Source of the DNA: Puccinia triticina
Taxonomy: Eukaryota > Basidiomycota > Pucciniomycetes > Pucciniales > Pucciniaceae
Assembly (NCBI RefSeq): GCF_026914185.1
Contig: NC_070567.1
Span: forward strand, 2,816,001-2,880,000
Direction: 5' to 3'
DNA length: 64,000 nt
Part shown: piece by piece, positions 46,576 to 57,460 of the stretch
Position numbering within the stretch: position 1 is the first letter of the stretch
Layout of the letters: each line of letters starts with the position of its first letter
Position numbers and translations under genes: made by a program
Notes under the pieces: model-generated
What the model saw: the letters and a program-made list of their open reading frames with translations, nothing else
Database searches by the model: none
What the model was told of the DNA's origin: nothing

Positions 46576-46613
46576 TGTCCACCTTAACGTACGGCTGTTC
46601 ATTAGGGTGGACA
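46576..46613. promoter_or_regulatory. 38-bp palindrome P6
   Basis: Begins TGTCCACCTTAACGTACGG and ends CATTAGGGTGGACA; the right arm is more diverged than in P3-P5. Same length as the other five copies. Confidence 0.8.
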
Positions 46614-46619
46614 TCCCCG

Positions 46620-49257
46620 GATGTGACTTAATGTGCCTATCTCCTGTGTCTGGCTTCCTTTGTCATACATGTTCTGATGGAATGCCGCAAAATTTGTGAA
46701 GGCATTCATTTCTTCCATAATCTGCCAGGGAACTTCCAACGGGCAATTCAGTGCCGTTCATCACTATGTGCTCAGAACAGCACGGTTCTACACTGTCATC
46801 TTTTCATGCCCTTCCACCTTTAACCACATCAACAAATTGCCATCTTGCAACCTCTGAACTTGCACTCTACAAAAGGAACTTGTTGTCCTGGAGCACAAGA
46901 TACCAAAAGTATGATGTCAGGTGGCAGAAAGGAAAATCTGCCGTGCAACACAAAGCCCAAGTTGACAGAAAACAAAGCCCAGGATGATGGCCTATGTGCT
47001 CATTTCCTGAGGGGCATATTGGATCAATAGGTGAGTGAGCATCCCCCTGCCTCCTGCACACCTCACATCCCTGTCGTGACTGTTTTCATCATTCTGAAGC
47101 GCCACAATTACAAGAAAGTTCAATCACCCTTTTTGGGAATTCTTTGACTGTTTATTAACTGAATAAGCAGAGTAGGGGTCCAGGAGCACGCTATGAAAAT
47201 TTCTAGCTGGGACCACACACTGCCCCATGACATTCAGTAGACCATCATGGAACAGGAGTCTGCCATACCTTCAGCCGTGAGTTAAATTCTCACCCCCCCT
47301 GATACCCAATAAATGCTCTCTCAGCTGTGCCACAGGTTTTGCACAACGGTTTCAACACCACCTTAAAGCGGGTAGTCTTGATTTAGTGCACCATACAATA
47401 CCCACTAATGTGCCTCACTTCAGGGGTGCCATTGTTTGTGCCACTGCCACCAATTTTGACTTCAGGCATAGTATGTCTGGGAGTAGACACTGGTCCCAGG
47501 TGGTCCCAAAGAGGGAACATATCTGAGATTGGCAATTTGTGTTGCCCATGAGACTGAAAGCATTTTGGGATGGTTGTGAGTATTCTGTGAAAGGCATGCA
47601 GGTCTGGCCTCCCTTTTTCATGCTGGATTTCAAGCAGGAAAACACACATGAGTGAAACATTGCGCAAATTAGCTGTTCATGTGATGTGCAAGAGACTTTG
47701 TTGTAGAATTCAGCTTACCCTGTGGTGGCAGTTTACTTGTCTAGAGGGACAGCTGCAGGGAGCATTACACCACAGGTCTGGGCAGACACTCCTAGATGAT
47801 GTTGGGAATTTACATGCTGTGACTCTGAGATAATTGGTCAAGCAGGCCAAGCTGATAGAAAGTGCGGTCTCAAGGTCAAATTTCCATGCATTTGATACCC
47901 ATTCTAAATTCCGGAAATAAACCACTTTCTTTAAACTGGCATAACTCTGTTGGGTGTTCAAGCACACACCGCTTCTCGGGCACCATCCTGCATGAAAGGA
48001 TGTGCCTCTTTGTGCCCAATTGGCAACATCATTTTTCACCATTGTGCTTCATCCAAAATTAGTAAATCTGTGCCAGGTGCCTGTGTAGTGTGAGACGTGA
48101 GTTACATGATTGCGCCTGCTGAGTCTGTCAGATTTCAGGAGCAACTTCTTCCCCCGAGTTTGACTTCATCGTTGAAAAATGTTTCTGTGCCCTTAGAGAA
48201 ATTCATGTCATCCACTCTGGAACAAGGAGTAAACCCGGGAAAGATTCAACCTACAACAGAGGCACAAGAAGCCTTCTACTTGATCCCATGAAATGTGGTT
48301 CAAAAGGACAACAATTAGCACATAACCCAATGCTCAAGGACATTCCATGTGCCTTCAAGGCAGAACAAGTTGGGGAGTTCAGGTGTGCTCATTCCATGCT
48401 GCCATCACAAAACAATCATTCTTCCCGCCACTGTAAACCTCCAGGAGTGAAACTTGCAATTTGCTTGGCAGTGGCAGGAGTATTTATTCTTCATCTGTAT
48501 TGAAATCTAACCCACTCCATCACAGCAACTCCCACCCAAACAGGGCAGACAGATGGGGAGACAAGTGGAACTGGTATCTGGCTGGTCTGGTACAAAATCC
48601 GGCCCAAGTTGGAGGTTGATACTCATGCAATTATGGTGGTTAACCTAACCAGCTCAAAATCTAGGGCTTCCTAGGTGCCAATGAACAGGATTGAAACATG
48701 CTACAACGAGTTTGAAGGACTCCTCATGACAATATGTCATTGGTGGACACGTAAGGCCCAAAAAGCTGAATTTAGACAAGGAGAATTTCAGTAGAGTAGA
48801 GTGTGCAAACATGGTCCAGCTGTGCCACTTATTTGGCAGTGCCTCAGTTCAGCTTGTGCCACTGGTAGTGTGTCAATGTCATCTTGAAAGAATGAATGCT
48901 AACAGGTCTCTCAGTCTGATCCGCCAGGTAGCCTTGACAATTTGTGTGTGAGTCTCTGGGGACCAGAAATGGTGTTTATGACTACCAAGTAGGAAACAGG
49001 TTCCGTGGGCATTACTAGCTTCAGGAACATAGATTGAGAAAGATGCTCATCTCACGACTCGTCTCCAAAATTTCAGCTTGCTTGGGTGTCATTAGGTTGC
49101 CAGGGTGAACCAGCAATCCAAAGGGTGAACATTTAAATAGCCGCAGGTGAAGTTACAGATGAGATTGGCTTGCTCCCAAAACAACAACATCATTGACACT
49201 TGCATGAGTTACTCATGGAGCCACAGTTGATATACCACAGGGTTCCAGAAGAAAGTC
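46620..49257. other. Right sub-terminal non-coding DNA of the giant element
   Basis: No convincing gene, domain or tandem repeat was seen. Short frames on both strands are of random type. Confidence 0.4.
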
Positions 49258-49370
49258 ATGGTTGGGCACTCTCTAGAGAGTGCCACACTTTCTTCCCTGG
49301 TGAAAAGCTTAGCAAAGCAAGGCTAAAACCGCTACGCTGCCACTTTTTGTAGTGTAGCTCTTGCACTGTT
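49258..49370 (-). repeat. Right terminal inverted repeat of the giant element
   Basis: Contains the inverted inner module (perfect palindrome GGCACTCTCTAGAGAGTGCC at 49265-49284, then CACACTTTCTTCCCTGGTG) and the outer module GTAGCTCTTGCACTGTT ending at 49370. It is about 500 bp shorter than the left end. Confidence 0.82.
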
Positions 49371-49439
49371 GGAAGAAGCCATGATTTGAAAGAACAGACA
49401 TTGTCAGATTCCTTGATTTGTTGATGGAGACTCTCCCCC
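49371..49439 (-). pseudogene. N-terminal half of the frame split by the giant element
   Basis: Minus-strand frame beginning MGESLHQQIKESDNVCSF and running KSWLLP into the 9-bp duplication. It continues at 8585 after excision of the element. The product is not recognised. Confidence 0.45.
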
Positions 49440-51335
49440 ATCTTGTACACTCAATCCAGTCCCCCAACAACAAGCTCTTAACACCATGAAAAAATTGATG
49501 TGAATAGGTGTCAGGTGACAGTCAGTAGAATATGCTGAAATTCCAGTGGTACTCCAGCATCACTCCCCTTGAATAACAAGGGCGCCTTTGGCATCATCAG
49601 GGGGCTCTACTACTTTTCCATAACTGTATGGTTGGAGTTAGCTTCAGGTCACCTACCACCTAGTCCCCTCAGGTTTTTCATGGTGTAATACAGCTGATCT
49701 GGGGAAATCCGCAAGAATGGTTCAACAGATTCCCGACCTGAAATAGAAAGGAAAGAAGAGTAAGTTCAGTATCAAGAGGCTGGACGGGCCAGAGAAAAAA
49801 ACAATCAAAATGGACTTCTAAGAATGTGAGGTTGTCCAAGAATTGTTGAAAGTTGTTGAGCACCCAAGCTCTGGTGATGAAGAAATCTTGTACTTCCTTG
49901 TTCATAGATTGAGGTACCGTTTCCAATGTCTCTGTACCGGTCCTTGAACCCAATCTACCCTCCCGGCCTCTTTTGTGATAGTTGTCTCAGCACAAAGCAG
50001 TTGATGGAGATTTGGCAAGGCAAGTGTAGGATAATGCTCCGGGGCAAGATCAAGAGTTCATCCTTATTGGGGAGCTAGAATTGTTGATAGTAATTCAATA
50101 TCACATGCGTATGCAATATGCATTGTACTCGTGGAAGCTGGATACTTCAAGCTCGCGCACTCAGGATAAACATTTTTCTTTTTCTTGGCTTTCCCGCTTT
50201 CAACCAAGTTGAGTCTATCAAAACCAGTCGCAAGAAGATCAAGACTCTGGAAGGCCCTAGTGATCAAGAAGCAGCAATACAGCTTGTTCAAGACAAGAAA
50301 AACCAAGTTGTTTCAGGAGGACTAAAATCAAGTAAACACAGGAGGAGTTAAAGCTTTTTTGTTCTTAGTGCTTGATTAGTCTACAATGTCGTTGTTTCCG
50401 TGTTCAGTTGTCTAGTTATAAGTTAAACTCAATCAATTCTACTACTACTGGCTGAATAATAACCATAAAAGACTTACAACATAGAGTAACAAACACTTTG
50501 TATCTTTACAAGAATTTCAGCTCCCTGATCTTGACTTCACACAAGCTCATGAATACCACGTGCGGGTTGGTCAGATGAACGTTGATGGCCAAAGCTTTGT
50601 TCATGGTATTGGATAAATCAAAGCACACATATCATGCCCAGGGGATATGGTGTGTTGGTCGTGAAATACTGGTCAGACAGACAGAGTGTGCCAACAATCA
50701 GTGCTGTGTTGTAACCCCAGGATTTCCATGGGTAGATGGCAAGGACAGACCTGCTTTCATGTCTGGCATGTTGACCAGTTTGATTTACTGGCCAGATTGC
50801 GGGGGGCCAACGGTCCCATTGAGGTCCATGTATTCGCCAAAGCACTTATTACATGTGCCTGCATTTTGGTCTGTACAGAGATGTCAGGAGAGATTATGAA
50901 TAAGGAGTTGGCGGGTGGAGGGAGGAGACAGAGGTGGACTTAACAAGCCAAATAGGTTTCGCCATGGACTTCCAAGATGGCCACCAGATGTGCACCCTTA
51001 CCCACAAGAGCATTGATGAATGTGGCCTTGACAGCCATGCCGCTGAAGACATCAAGCACACCGGGAAGGCGGAGAATCACTGGCTTGACCCGCAACCCCC
51101 TGGAGCTTTGTGGGGATTTCTGGTTGTGAGAACTGGTGAGATTGGCGCAGGGGACGGAGTAACCAGTAAAACAGATAAGTCTTGTTGTTCATTGCCAGTG
51201 TCTAGGAAATGGGGAGCATGGAGCAGGGATTGAAGGGTAGGATCTCTTGATGTGGAGGTGGCGTTGTTGACCAGGCTGTAGCATCCAGGGTGGAGTTGGG
51301 CGAGAGTGGGTGAGAGAAGGCAAGTGCTGGGTGGA
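49380..51335. other. Non-coding stretch
   Basis: No supported gene. Open frames at 50582-50943 and 50118-50351 have no recognisable domain and no splice context. The last 400 bp may be the upstream part of the LTR-like segment that follows. Confidence 0.35.
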
Positions 51336-51773
51336 TGAGTCCAATGGGTATATAAACCAGGGGATCATGTTTTTTTTACCCCCAAGCATCCTCTGCCGCT
51401 TTACTTCCAGCATGTGGTTTGTTCTCACCCCCTCCGCTGTTGCACTTGCGCAGTTTGAGGGGCTAAACTTGTTGGCCCCCCTTTGCATAATGCCTTCAAT
51501 GCGGGGCAATGGGGGTCATCTCACAATTTTTTAACCCTGCTAGACAGTGATGGAGGGTGGGCCTTGGTGCATCAGCTTTCTGATTTTAGGTGGCTGATTG
51601 CAGTTTATTTTGTTGTATTTTTGTTTGCTGTAAAATTGTGTTTTTTGTTTATTTTGGAATTTGTAGAGCAAAAACCCTTCAGGTTTTTTTTCTGAAAGTT
51701 GTAGAGGGGAAACCCTTGATTTTTTTTTTTTTGTGATTTTTGGAGATTTGTAGGGGAAACCCTTAAATTTTTG
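51336..51773 (+). mobile_element. LTR-like segment A
   Basis: A TATA-like GGGTATATAAACC (51347) is followed by CCCCCTCCGCTGTTGCACTTG, GGCCCCCCTT, AACCCTGCTAGACAGTGATGG and TAGGGGAAACCC. The same blocks in the same order occur at 54980-55385. This resembles the R-U5 part of an LTR retrotransposon. The fold-back element at 51774 is inserted at its end. No coding region connects the two copies clearly. Confidence 0.45.
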
Positions 51774-52529
51774 GACTTACTTCGCGCACTGCGAAAAGCT
51801 CTTCGCGCACTGTGCAGTGCGCGAAGTTTGCAAACACTTCGCGCACTGCGCGTGAAGGGCGCAACTTTTTCAAATTATTTTCTGACCAATCAATAGACAA
51901 GCTTATTATTGTCCTCTGTGAATTTATTTGGAGTTTTTTGAAGCTTCCTTGTATGCTTAAAAATCCCACCAATAAAAAAAACAAGTACAGTCACTTGGGG
52001 ACCTGGAATCCATATTCCCACCAGTCAAAAAATCCAAATAATTTAGTGAATCATGATACATATGAGTTCAAACTTTTTAGAACTTTTTGGCCACTTTGTG
52101 CAAGAATAAGGCTTTCAAAAATTAGGAAAGTTCACCACTTACTGGCGCATTTTGGCATATCTTGAGAAAAAGTTACTGGTTTTTGAAAGCCTTGTCCTTG
52201 TACAAAGTGGCCAAAAAGTTCTAAAACTTTTAAATACATATTTAATATGATTCAATAAATTATTTGGATTTTTTGGCCTGTGGGAATATGAATTCCAGGT
52301 CCCCAAATGGCTGTACTTGTTTTTTTTATTGGTGGGATTTTTAAACATACAAGGAAGCTTCAAAAAACTCCAAATAAATTCACAGAGGACAATAATAAGC
52401 TTGTCTATTGATTGGTCAAGAAATAATTTGAAAAAGTTGCGCCCTTCACGCGCAGTGCGCGAAGTGTTTGCAAACTTCGCGCACTGCACAGTGCGCGAAG
52501 AGCTTTTTGCAGTGCGCGAAGTAAGTCCG
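51774..52529. mobile_element. 756-bp fold-back (long inverted repeat) element
   Basis: Two arms of about 350 bp are near-perfect reverse complements around a short centre near 52140. The outer part is ACTTCGCGCACTGC repeated (a CGCGCACTGTGCAGTGCGCG hairpin at each end). The inner part includes CAAGCTTATTATTGTCCTC and GGGACCTGGAATNCATATTC. TAAATTTTTG flanks it at 51764-51773 and 52530-52539 (10 bp, offset by two bases at the right). No transposase is present, so it is non-autonomous; duplication size suggests a Mutator-like origin. Confidence 0.83.
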
Positions 52530-52854
52530 TAAATTTTTGTTTTGTGATTCAGAGGATTTAATAAACTTGGATTGTTCATTATTTTTTTGGAATAGTATTG
52601 AAGATTTAAATCATCATTCAATGCAAGGAATTTTGTAAATTTTTTGGTGTTCCAAATACTTTTTATTTTTTTATATTCATTCTTCTGAAGTAATTTTACA
52701 CACTCATTCTTGAATCCTAATGACTTCAAGTTTGTGGGTTGGCCTTCTGGAATGAGCTTTTGGGGGTACCAATGTTGACTGTACACCAAGAAACCTGGTC
52801 CTCAGTCCCGCACACCTGCATACTTGGCGTACAGGACTGGGGACGCCGATTCCC

Positions 52855-53160
52855 CAAGGTCCAGCTTGCCAAGAGGAAGGTGTACCTCCCGGAGAGCTGG
52901 ACTTTGACCAGCTCGCTAAGAGAGATACATACCTCCCGGCGAGATGGACTTTGACCAGCTTGCCAAGAGGTATACATACCTCTCGGTGAGATCCAGCTCG
53001 CCGAGAGGAATACATACCTTTTGGCGAGCTGGACTTTGATGACCAGCTCTTCGGGAAGAATACCCTCGGCGAGCTGGTTTACAAATTCAGCTCGCCGAGA
53101 GGTATGCATTCCTCTCGGAGAGCTGGTTAAACTCCAGATCGCCAGGAGGTTGTATTTGAA
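52855..53160. repeat. Palindrome-rich minisatellite
   Basis: Repeats of CAGCTCGCCGAGAGG / CCTCTCGGCGAGCTGG joined by ACTTTGACC or a TATACATACC-type spacer, about five units of 50-60 bp. Each unit can form a hairpin. A detached unit (CCAGCTCTTCTGGAGG...CCTCTTGGCAAGCTGG) lies at 53685-53732, so 53161-53684 may be a later insertion into the array. Confidence 0.7.
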
Positions 53161-53684
53161 GGGATTTCACGAGAAGACCGCAGCACGAAATAAAGCAGAG
53201 AGATGAGCATTTGGGCTCGAGATGGGACAGCGAGGAGGGGAAGCTCACCGGATCGGCTCGGATAGGAGGCGCGGAAAAAAAGTAGAGAAAAGAACCGATG
53301 CAGCTTGATTGCTTGGACTAGGCTATGTATAAGTAGACTACGTACAATGCATCAAGTTGTGGTTGTGATAAGCAAAATGAATATGAATAGAAGAGGAAAG
53401 AACCTGATGGAATGTCAGGTTGAACAGACAGGTGACATACAAACAATCACACACAGAGCACACGCACAAGAGAACACAGTAGAATGGAAAGCTAATCAGC
53501 TAATCTAGGCAGGGAACTAAGTCACAAGACTAGTACGGCAAGAGAGAGCATGACCATTACTAAAAGGAAACAAACTGGTGAGAGAGCATAAGATGAGATG
53601 ATGTAGTCAACAGGGTCTGGGAAGGAAAAGAGGCAGAAGGAAGTGAAAACCCAACAGTATTCCTCTCCGCAAGCTGCTCAAATT
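53161..53684. other. Non-coding segment within the palindromic array
   Basis: Purine-rich sequence without a gene; a TGTATAAGTAG word at 53325 is TATA-like. It may be an inserted LTR or other element, but no duplicated target was seen. Confidence 0.3.
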
Positions 53685-54303
53685 CCAGCTCTTCTGGAGG
53701 TATGTATTCCTCTTGGCAAGCTGGTTAAAGTCCAGCTGAACCTGCAAACTCTGTCTGCATTATAAAACTGGGTTTTCTTCATATACTAGAGGCCAAGCGG
53801 CTCCGCTGCTGCAGGTCCGCCCCGTGCGGCAGCCCCTCCTTGTCGTCCCCACCCCTTGGGCGACTCCGGTAACCCCCCCTATCTGCCGGCGGCAAAAAGG
53901 CACGAACCGAGCAGGTTACCGTGCATCAGCACCCCACCTGCCCACCGGTCGCCCGGCCCACCCCACTTCCACCCCCCCACCAGCACCTGTCCTGCGCCAA
54001 GGCCCCATGACCCCCGCCCCGCCCAGTGAGACGCGCCACGCCGCCCAGGTTCGGCCACGGCGAACCATCGAGACCCAGGCCGACGCGACTGGCGCAATCT
54101 ACCAATGACGGGCGCCAACAGTCACCCCCAACAATACCTGATTCATCGACGCTACCTCTCACCGCGTGGCTTAAGACCAATGTGCCAATGTATGTCAAAC
54201 CCCAACCCCTACCCATTAAACCAACATCCCCCGCCGCGACCCCTCATCAACTCCCCAAAAACCCCCCAGGCCAATATTATCACGACAGGAACCAGGCTCG
54301 GCT

Positions 54304-54511
54304 GGTTGAGTTTCTGCAGCAGCGGGCCGCGGCAGGCTAAGGGTCTAACGCCTCGTGACGTGGAGGTCGTTAGGATTGGAGGTAAGGGCAAAGTCGTGTT
54401 GCGGAGCGGTTGAGTTTCTGCAGCAGCGGGCCGCGGCAGGCTAAGGGTCTAACACCTCGTGACGTGGAGGTCGTTAGGATTGGAGGTAAGGGCAAAGTCG
54501 TGTTGCGGAGC
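54304..54511 (+). repeat. 104-bp tandem duplication, two units
   Basis: GGTTGAGTTTCTGCAGCAGC starts at 54304 and 54408, and each unit ends GTGTTGCGGAGCG. The units are almost identical (ACGCC/ACACC). It lies in GC-rich DNA just upstream of LTR-like segment B, perhaps the untranslated 3' end of a retrotransposon. Confidence 0.85.
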
Positions 54512-54544
54512 GGGTCGCACATAATCTTGGCTCGGCCTTGGGTA

Positions 54545-55390
54545 CTGTAACATCCGCGCAGCGTGCGTTGTGTCGAAGGTCAGAATTGATTCAATCGTTA
54601 TTTAGCGACTGGGTTGGTAGGGTTCCTACTGCAAGAAGTGCATATGCGACTTGGGTGACGAACACGATTGTGGTTTGTGGGAATCATGGGGCTAAAAGGG
54701 GGAGTCCGTGCGGAAGGGTGCGGCTTTATTGTTTCATTGTTAAGATGGATCAAGATGTCGACTGCGGCAGGATTACGATTATGCTGTGAGCTGATCGTCA
54801 TTAGTCAGAGACGAGGTGAGGAGGTGGCTTACCCAGCGGCCGTTGTAAGGGTTTTGTAAGGGTTGCGTTGGCTGGTTGAAGTGCAATGGGCCGACGGTTG
54901 TCATAGAATTGCGGCGCCGAGGGGGTAGGGATTGAGTCGTGAGGAATTTGGTTTGAAGCAAACAGTGGTTGGTGGTGTCGGGTATAAGTAGAGGGCTTAG
55001 GTTCAGTTTATGTCACCTCAGGCAATTTCCCGCTGTATTTCCAGCGGGGGGTTGCCTCACCCCCGTCCGCTGTTGCATTTGCGCGGTCCGGCGGGGATTA
55101 TTCGTGGGCCCCCCTTGTGCTTGAGGGCTGGGGGTCTTCAACCCAACGCTTTTCGACCCTGCTAGACAGGGATGGGCGTTGGGCCACGGTGCGTCAGCTT
55201 GCTGCGCTAGGTGGTTGGTTGCAGCGTGCGGTTTCTACTGTTATATGTAAATAGTTTGGCTTGTTTGCATTATTCTAGTGTGAAGGACCTCAAATTTTGT
55301 CCTGCAGAACTGTAAAAGGGGAAACCCATGATTTTTTTTTTTTGGAATTGTGCATTTTGTAGGGGGAACCCTTGAATTTTTTTTCTATGA
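54545..55390 (+). mobile_element. LTR-like segment B
   Basis: Starts near TGTAACATCCGCGCAG (54547). It contains GGTATAAGTAGAGGGCTTAGG (54979) as a TATA-like promoter and then the blocks shared with segment A (CCCCCGTCCGCTGTTGCATTTG, ACCCTGCTAGACAGGGATGGG, TAGGGGGAACCC). The GC-rich DNA at 53820-54300 may be the end of the associated polyprotein gene, but no pol domain was recognised. Confidence 0.45.
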
Positions 55391-56185
55391 ACCTGAAGCT
55401 TTAATATACTTGGATATTGTATCTAGCAAATATTATTTGACAAATTGTAGGCACAAGGTACAGAAGCTTCAAGTAAGGAAGGCAACAGGTTATTGATTTT
55501 TCAAAAAATTATTCTCCTCACACAGCCAATTTTACTGCTAAAGATGGCACTACTGCCAAACTTTGAGTGTGCAGCAGCAACATATTTCCTATACAGGCCC
55601 CCACCAGAGTGTTCTTTTGCCCAGCTTGTAGCGTGGAAGGAGGGGGGCTTGACGGCAAGAGACATCAAGTCAACAGAAATTTCCATGTGGAACAGGTTTT
55701 CCTTAGTGCGCAAAGTAAACCTGTGGACCCAATTCTGATGTTCTCAGTTTTATGAAATCCATAATGCGCACCTATAACCTAATTACCAATGCCTAAGCAG
55801 TTTCAAAAAACAATGGAAAAGGAGTCATAGATATATCATGTAGGTCTTTTTTTACTTGCCCGCCCAAACCTTGCTTTTAAATCTGGTTTCTAATTTTATT
55901 AAAGTTAGAGTTGTGCCAAAATATTCCAAAATTTTCAGAATTCTAATATCCAAACTTCAGACCCGTAACTGAACCACCATGCAATCTCAATTACTAGGAA
56001 ACCAGTTTTGGTGCAACATTCATTGCAGAAATCATATCTAACCAGTGATTTGAGGATGGAAGGACCTCATCAAATGCAGGAGGTTCTTTCAATGGTGGGA
56101 CCGAAGTGAAAATGGGAGGGAAATAGAATCATCTGGAGGGGGGGGGGGCTGTATCAAATAGGTGTTCCTGCTTCACAGTCAAAAT

Positions 56186-56731
56186 TAGGGCTGGACCCGG
56201 GGTGATACCCGAGAGCCTCCAGCCCTGCCGTGGTAATACCCAAGGAGTAAAACCAGAGGTTTTGCTCCCGTGGGAATACCCGCGGATAACGGGTCGGGTA
56301 GACGGGTAGAGGCGGGTATTTTTCGCGGCGGGTACCGGCGGATATACCCCAGAACTATAGGGTATACCTGCGGGTACCCGGTCTCTTACGCGTATTTATC
56401 GGACTTCGGGATGTTTATGCCTGAGACAACTTCCCCAGGGCTTTGGCATCAGGTGTGAGCACCCAGATGCCTATTCATGCCGCGCCTTGGGCGGCCAGAT
56501 GGCGCAAAAAGTTGAGCACACCGTCCTTGCGCCGCTGCAAGGCGCAAGGCCGGTGTGCTCAACCCCTGAGACCAAATACCCGTCGGTCCCCGTGAGATCA
56601 GCAGAGTGTCCCAACTTTTATACCCAAGAATACCCAAAGGGTATTTTTTGAAGAGAGCACTGCCGGCCCCCGACCCTTCGGGTCAGATATCCGGGTATAC
56701 CCATCCACCCCATCTTTGGGGTCCAGCCCTA
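56186..56731. mobile_element. 546-bp hAT-type MITE with 8-bp target duplication
   Basis: Terminal inverted repeats TAGGGCTGGACCC / GGGTCCAGCCCTA are flanked by GTCAAAAT at 56178-56185 and 56732-56739. The interior is rich in GGGTAT/ATACCC words in both orientations and includes a hairpin (GAGCACACCG...CGGTGTGCTC, about 56515-56562). There is no transposase. Terminal sequence and duplication length fit the hAT superfamily. Confidence 0.9.
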
Positions 56732-56944
56732 GTCAAAATTGAAATTAGTGCCGAATTGAGAACTGAAACTGGCTGGATTGGGGTGTTTCTTGGAAAATCC
56801 ATGAGCCTTGTTGCAAACCTGTTTTGAAACTGTGGTACCTGTCCACACTCCAGACTTGCAAGTCCATACATAGTCAGGTTAACCAGGGATAACCACATGA
56901 TTGTACCACAAAAATCTTATATTTATCAAACAGAATTTTCCGAC

Positions 56945-57460
56945 GCGCAAGGACAAGGAAAAAATGAAAGTATGAACCGCATTGTCAAACTGGTTCTGTA
57001 CAGCCAGACACTTGTATCAAAATAAATCCGCAGGAACTAGGAAAACCTGAAAGCTCCCCAGCCACGCCGTGAAACGCAGACATGTACAAAACATGTATTT
57101 TTTCCAGGTTAACTCTCTTGTCATGTAAAAGTAAAACACTTGGGGAAAAAGCTTTGTTGAATATGAAACGCAAGCTCTTTGTGAGATATTTACTGTTCAT
57201 TGAGATTACTTTAAGTTTAATATTTTTTTTTCTCTGAACAATGTGCCATAGTTTCATGGAAAGTAAACATTTTTCTGCAGACAAGCACTGCAACACAAGT
57301 TTGCTTGTACCAGCGAAGGAGTGCAGGCTTCTAAAATTATAAATAGCACTGTTTTTCAGCAGTTTGGATCTCCTCACCTTCCCATCTTTGACCACATACT
57401 TCCCAGCATTAAATTAATTGATTGCAACCAAAAAAAACACATCACAGGCTGAGAATTTAT
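56945..57460. other. Non-coding stretch
   Basis: AT-rich DNA; a minus-strand open frame (57395-56985) is hydrophobic and low-complexity and is not supported as a gene. Confidence 0.35.

Larger units (their letters stand above)
8586..49370. mobile_element. Giant 40.8-kb transposon with Tnp2 and SNF2 genes, containing a nested KDZ element
   Basis: The left end is AACACTGCAAGAGCTAC and the right end, read inward on the minus strand, is AACAGTGCAAGAGCTAC. Both continue CTACAAAAAG and share, further in, CACCAGGGAAGAAAGTGTGG plus a 20-bp palindrome. A 9-bp direct duplication flanks the element. Without the nested 19.3-kb KDZ insertion it is about 21.4 kb. Contents in order: SNF2-type ATPase (+), gene A (-), two palindromes, gene B (-), Tnp2 transposase (+), gene C (+), three palindromes, gene D (+, split by the KDZ element), gene E (-), one palindrome. 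The ends, duplication and interrupted target frame are seen in the sequence. That the Tnp2 protein moves it is inference, and a 9-bp duplication is unusual for CACTA-type elements. Confidence 0.82.

Noticed and set aside
46740..51240. Several 60-110-codon open frames (for example 47383-47667, 50582-50899, 50934-51233).
   Set aside because: No domain, no consistent splice structure and composition like random non-coding DNA.
53820..54340. Pro/Thr-rich GC-biased open frames as a possible secreted or viral protein.
   Set aside because: They overlap on both strands in high-GC DNA beside LTR-like sequence and a tandem duplication; at most the tail of a retrotransposon polyprotein.
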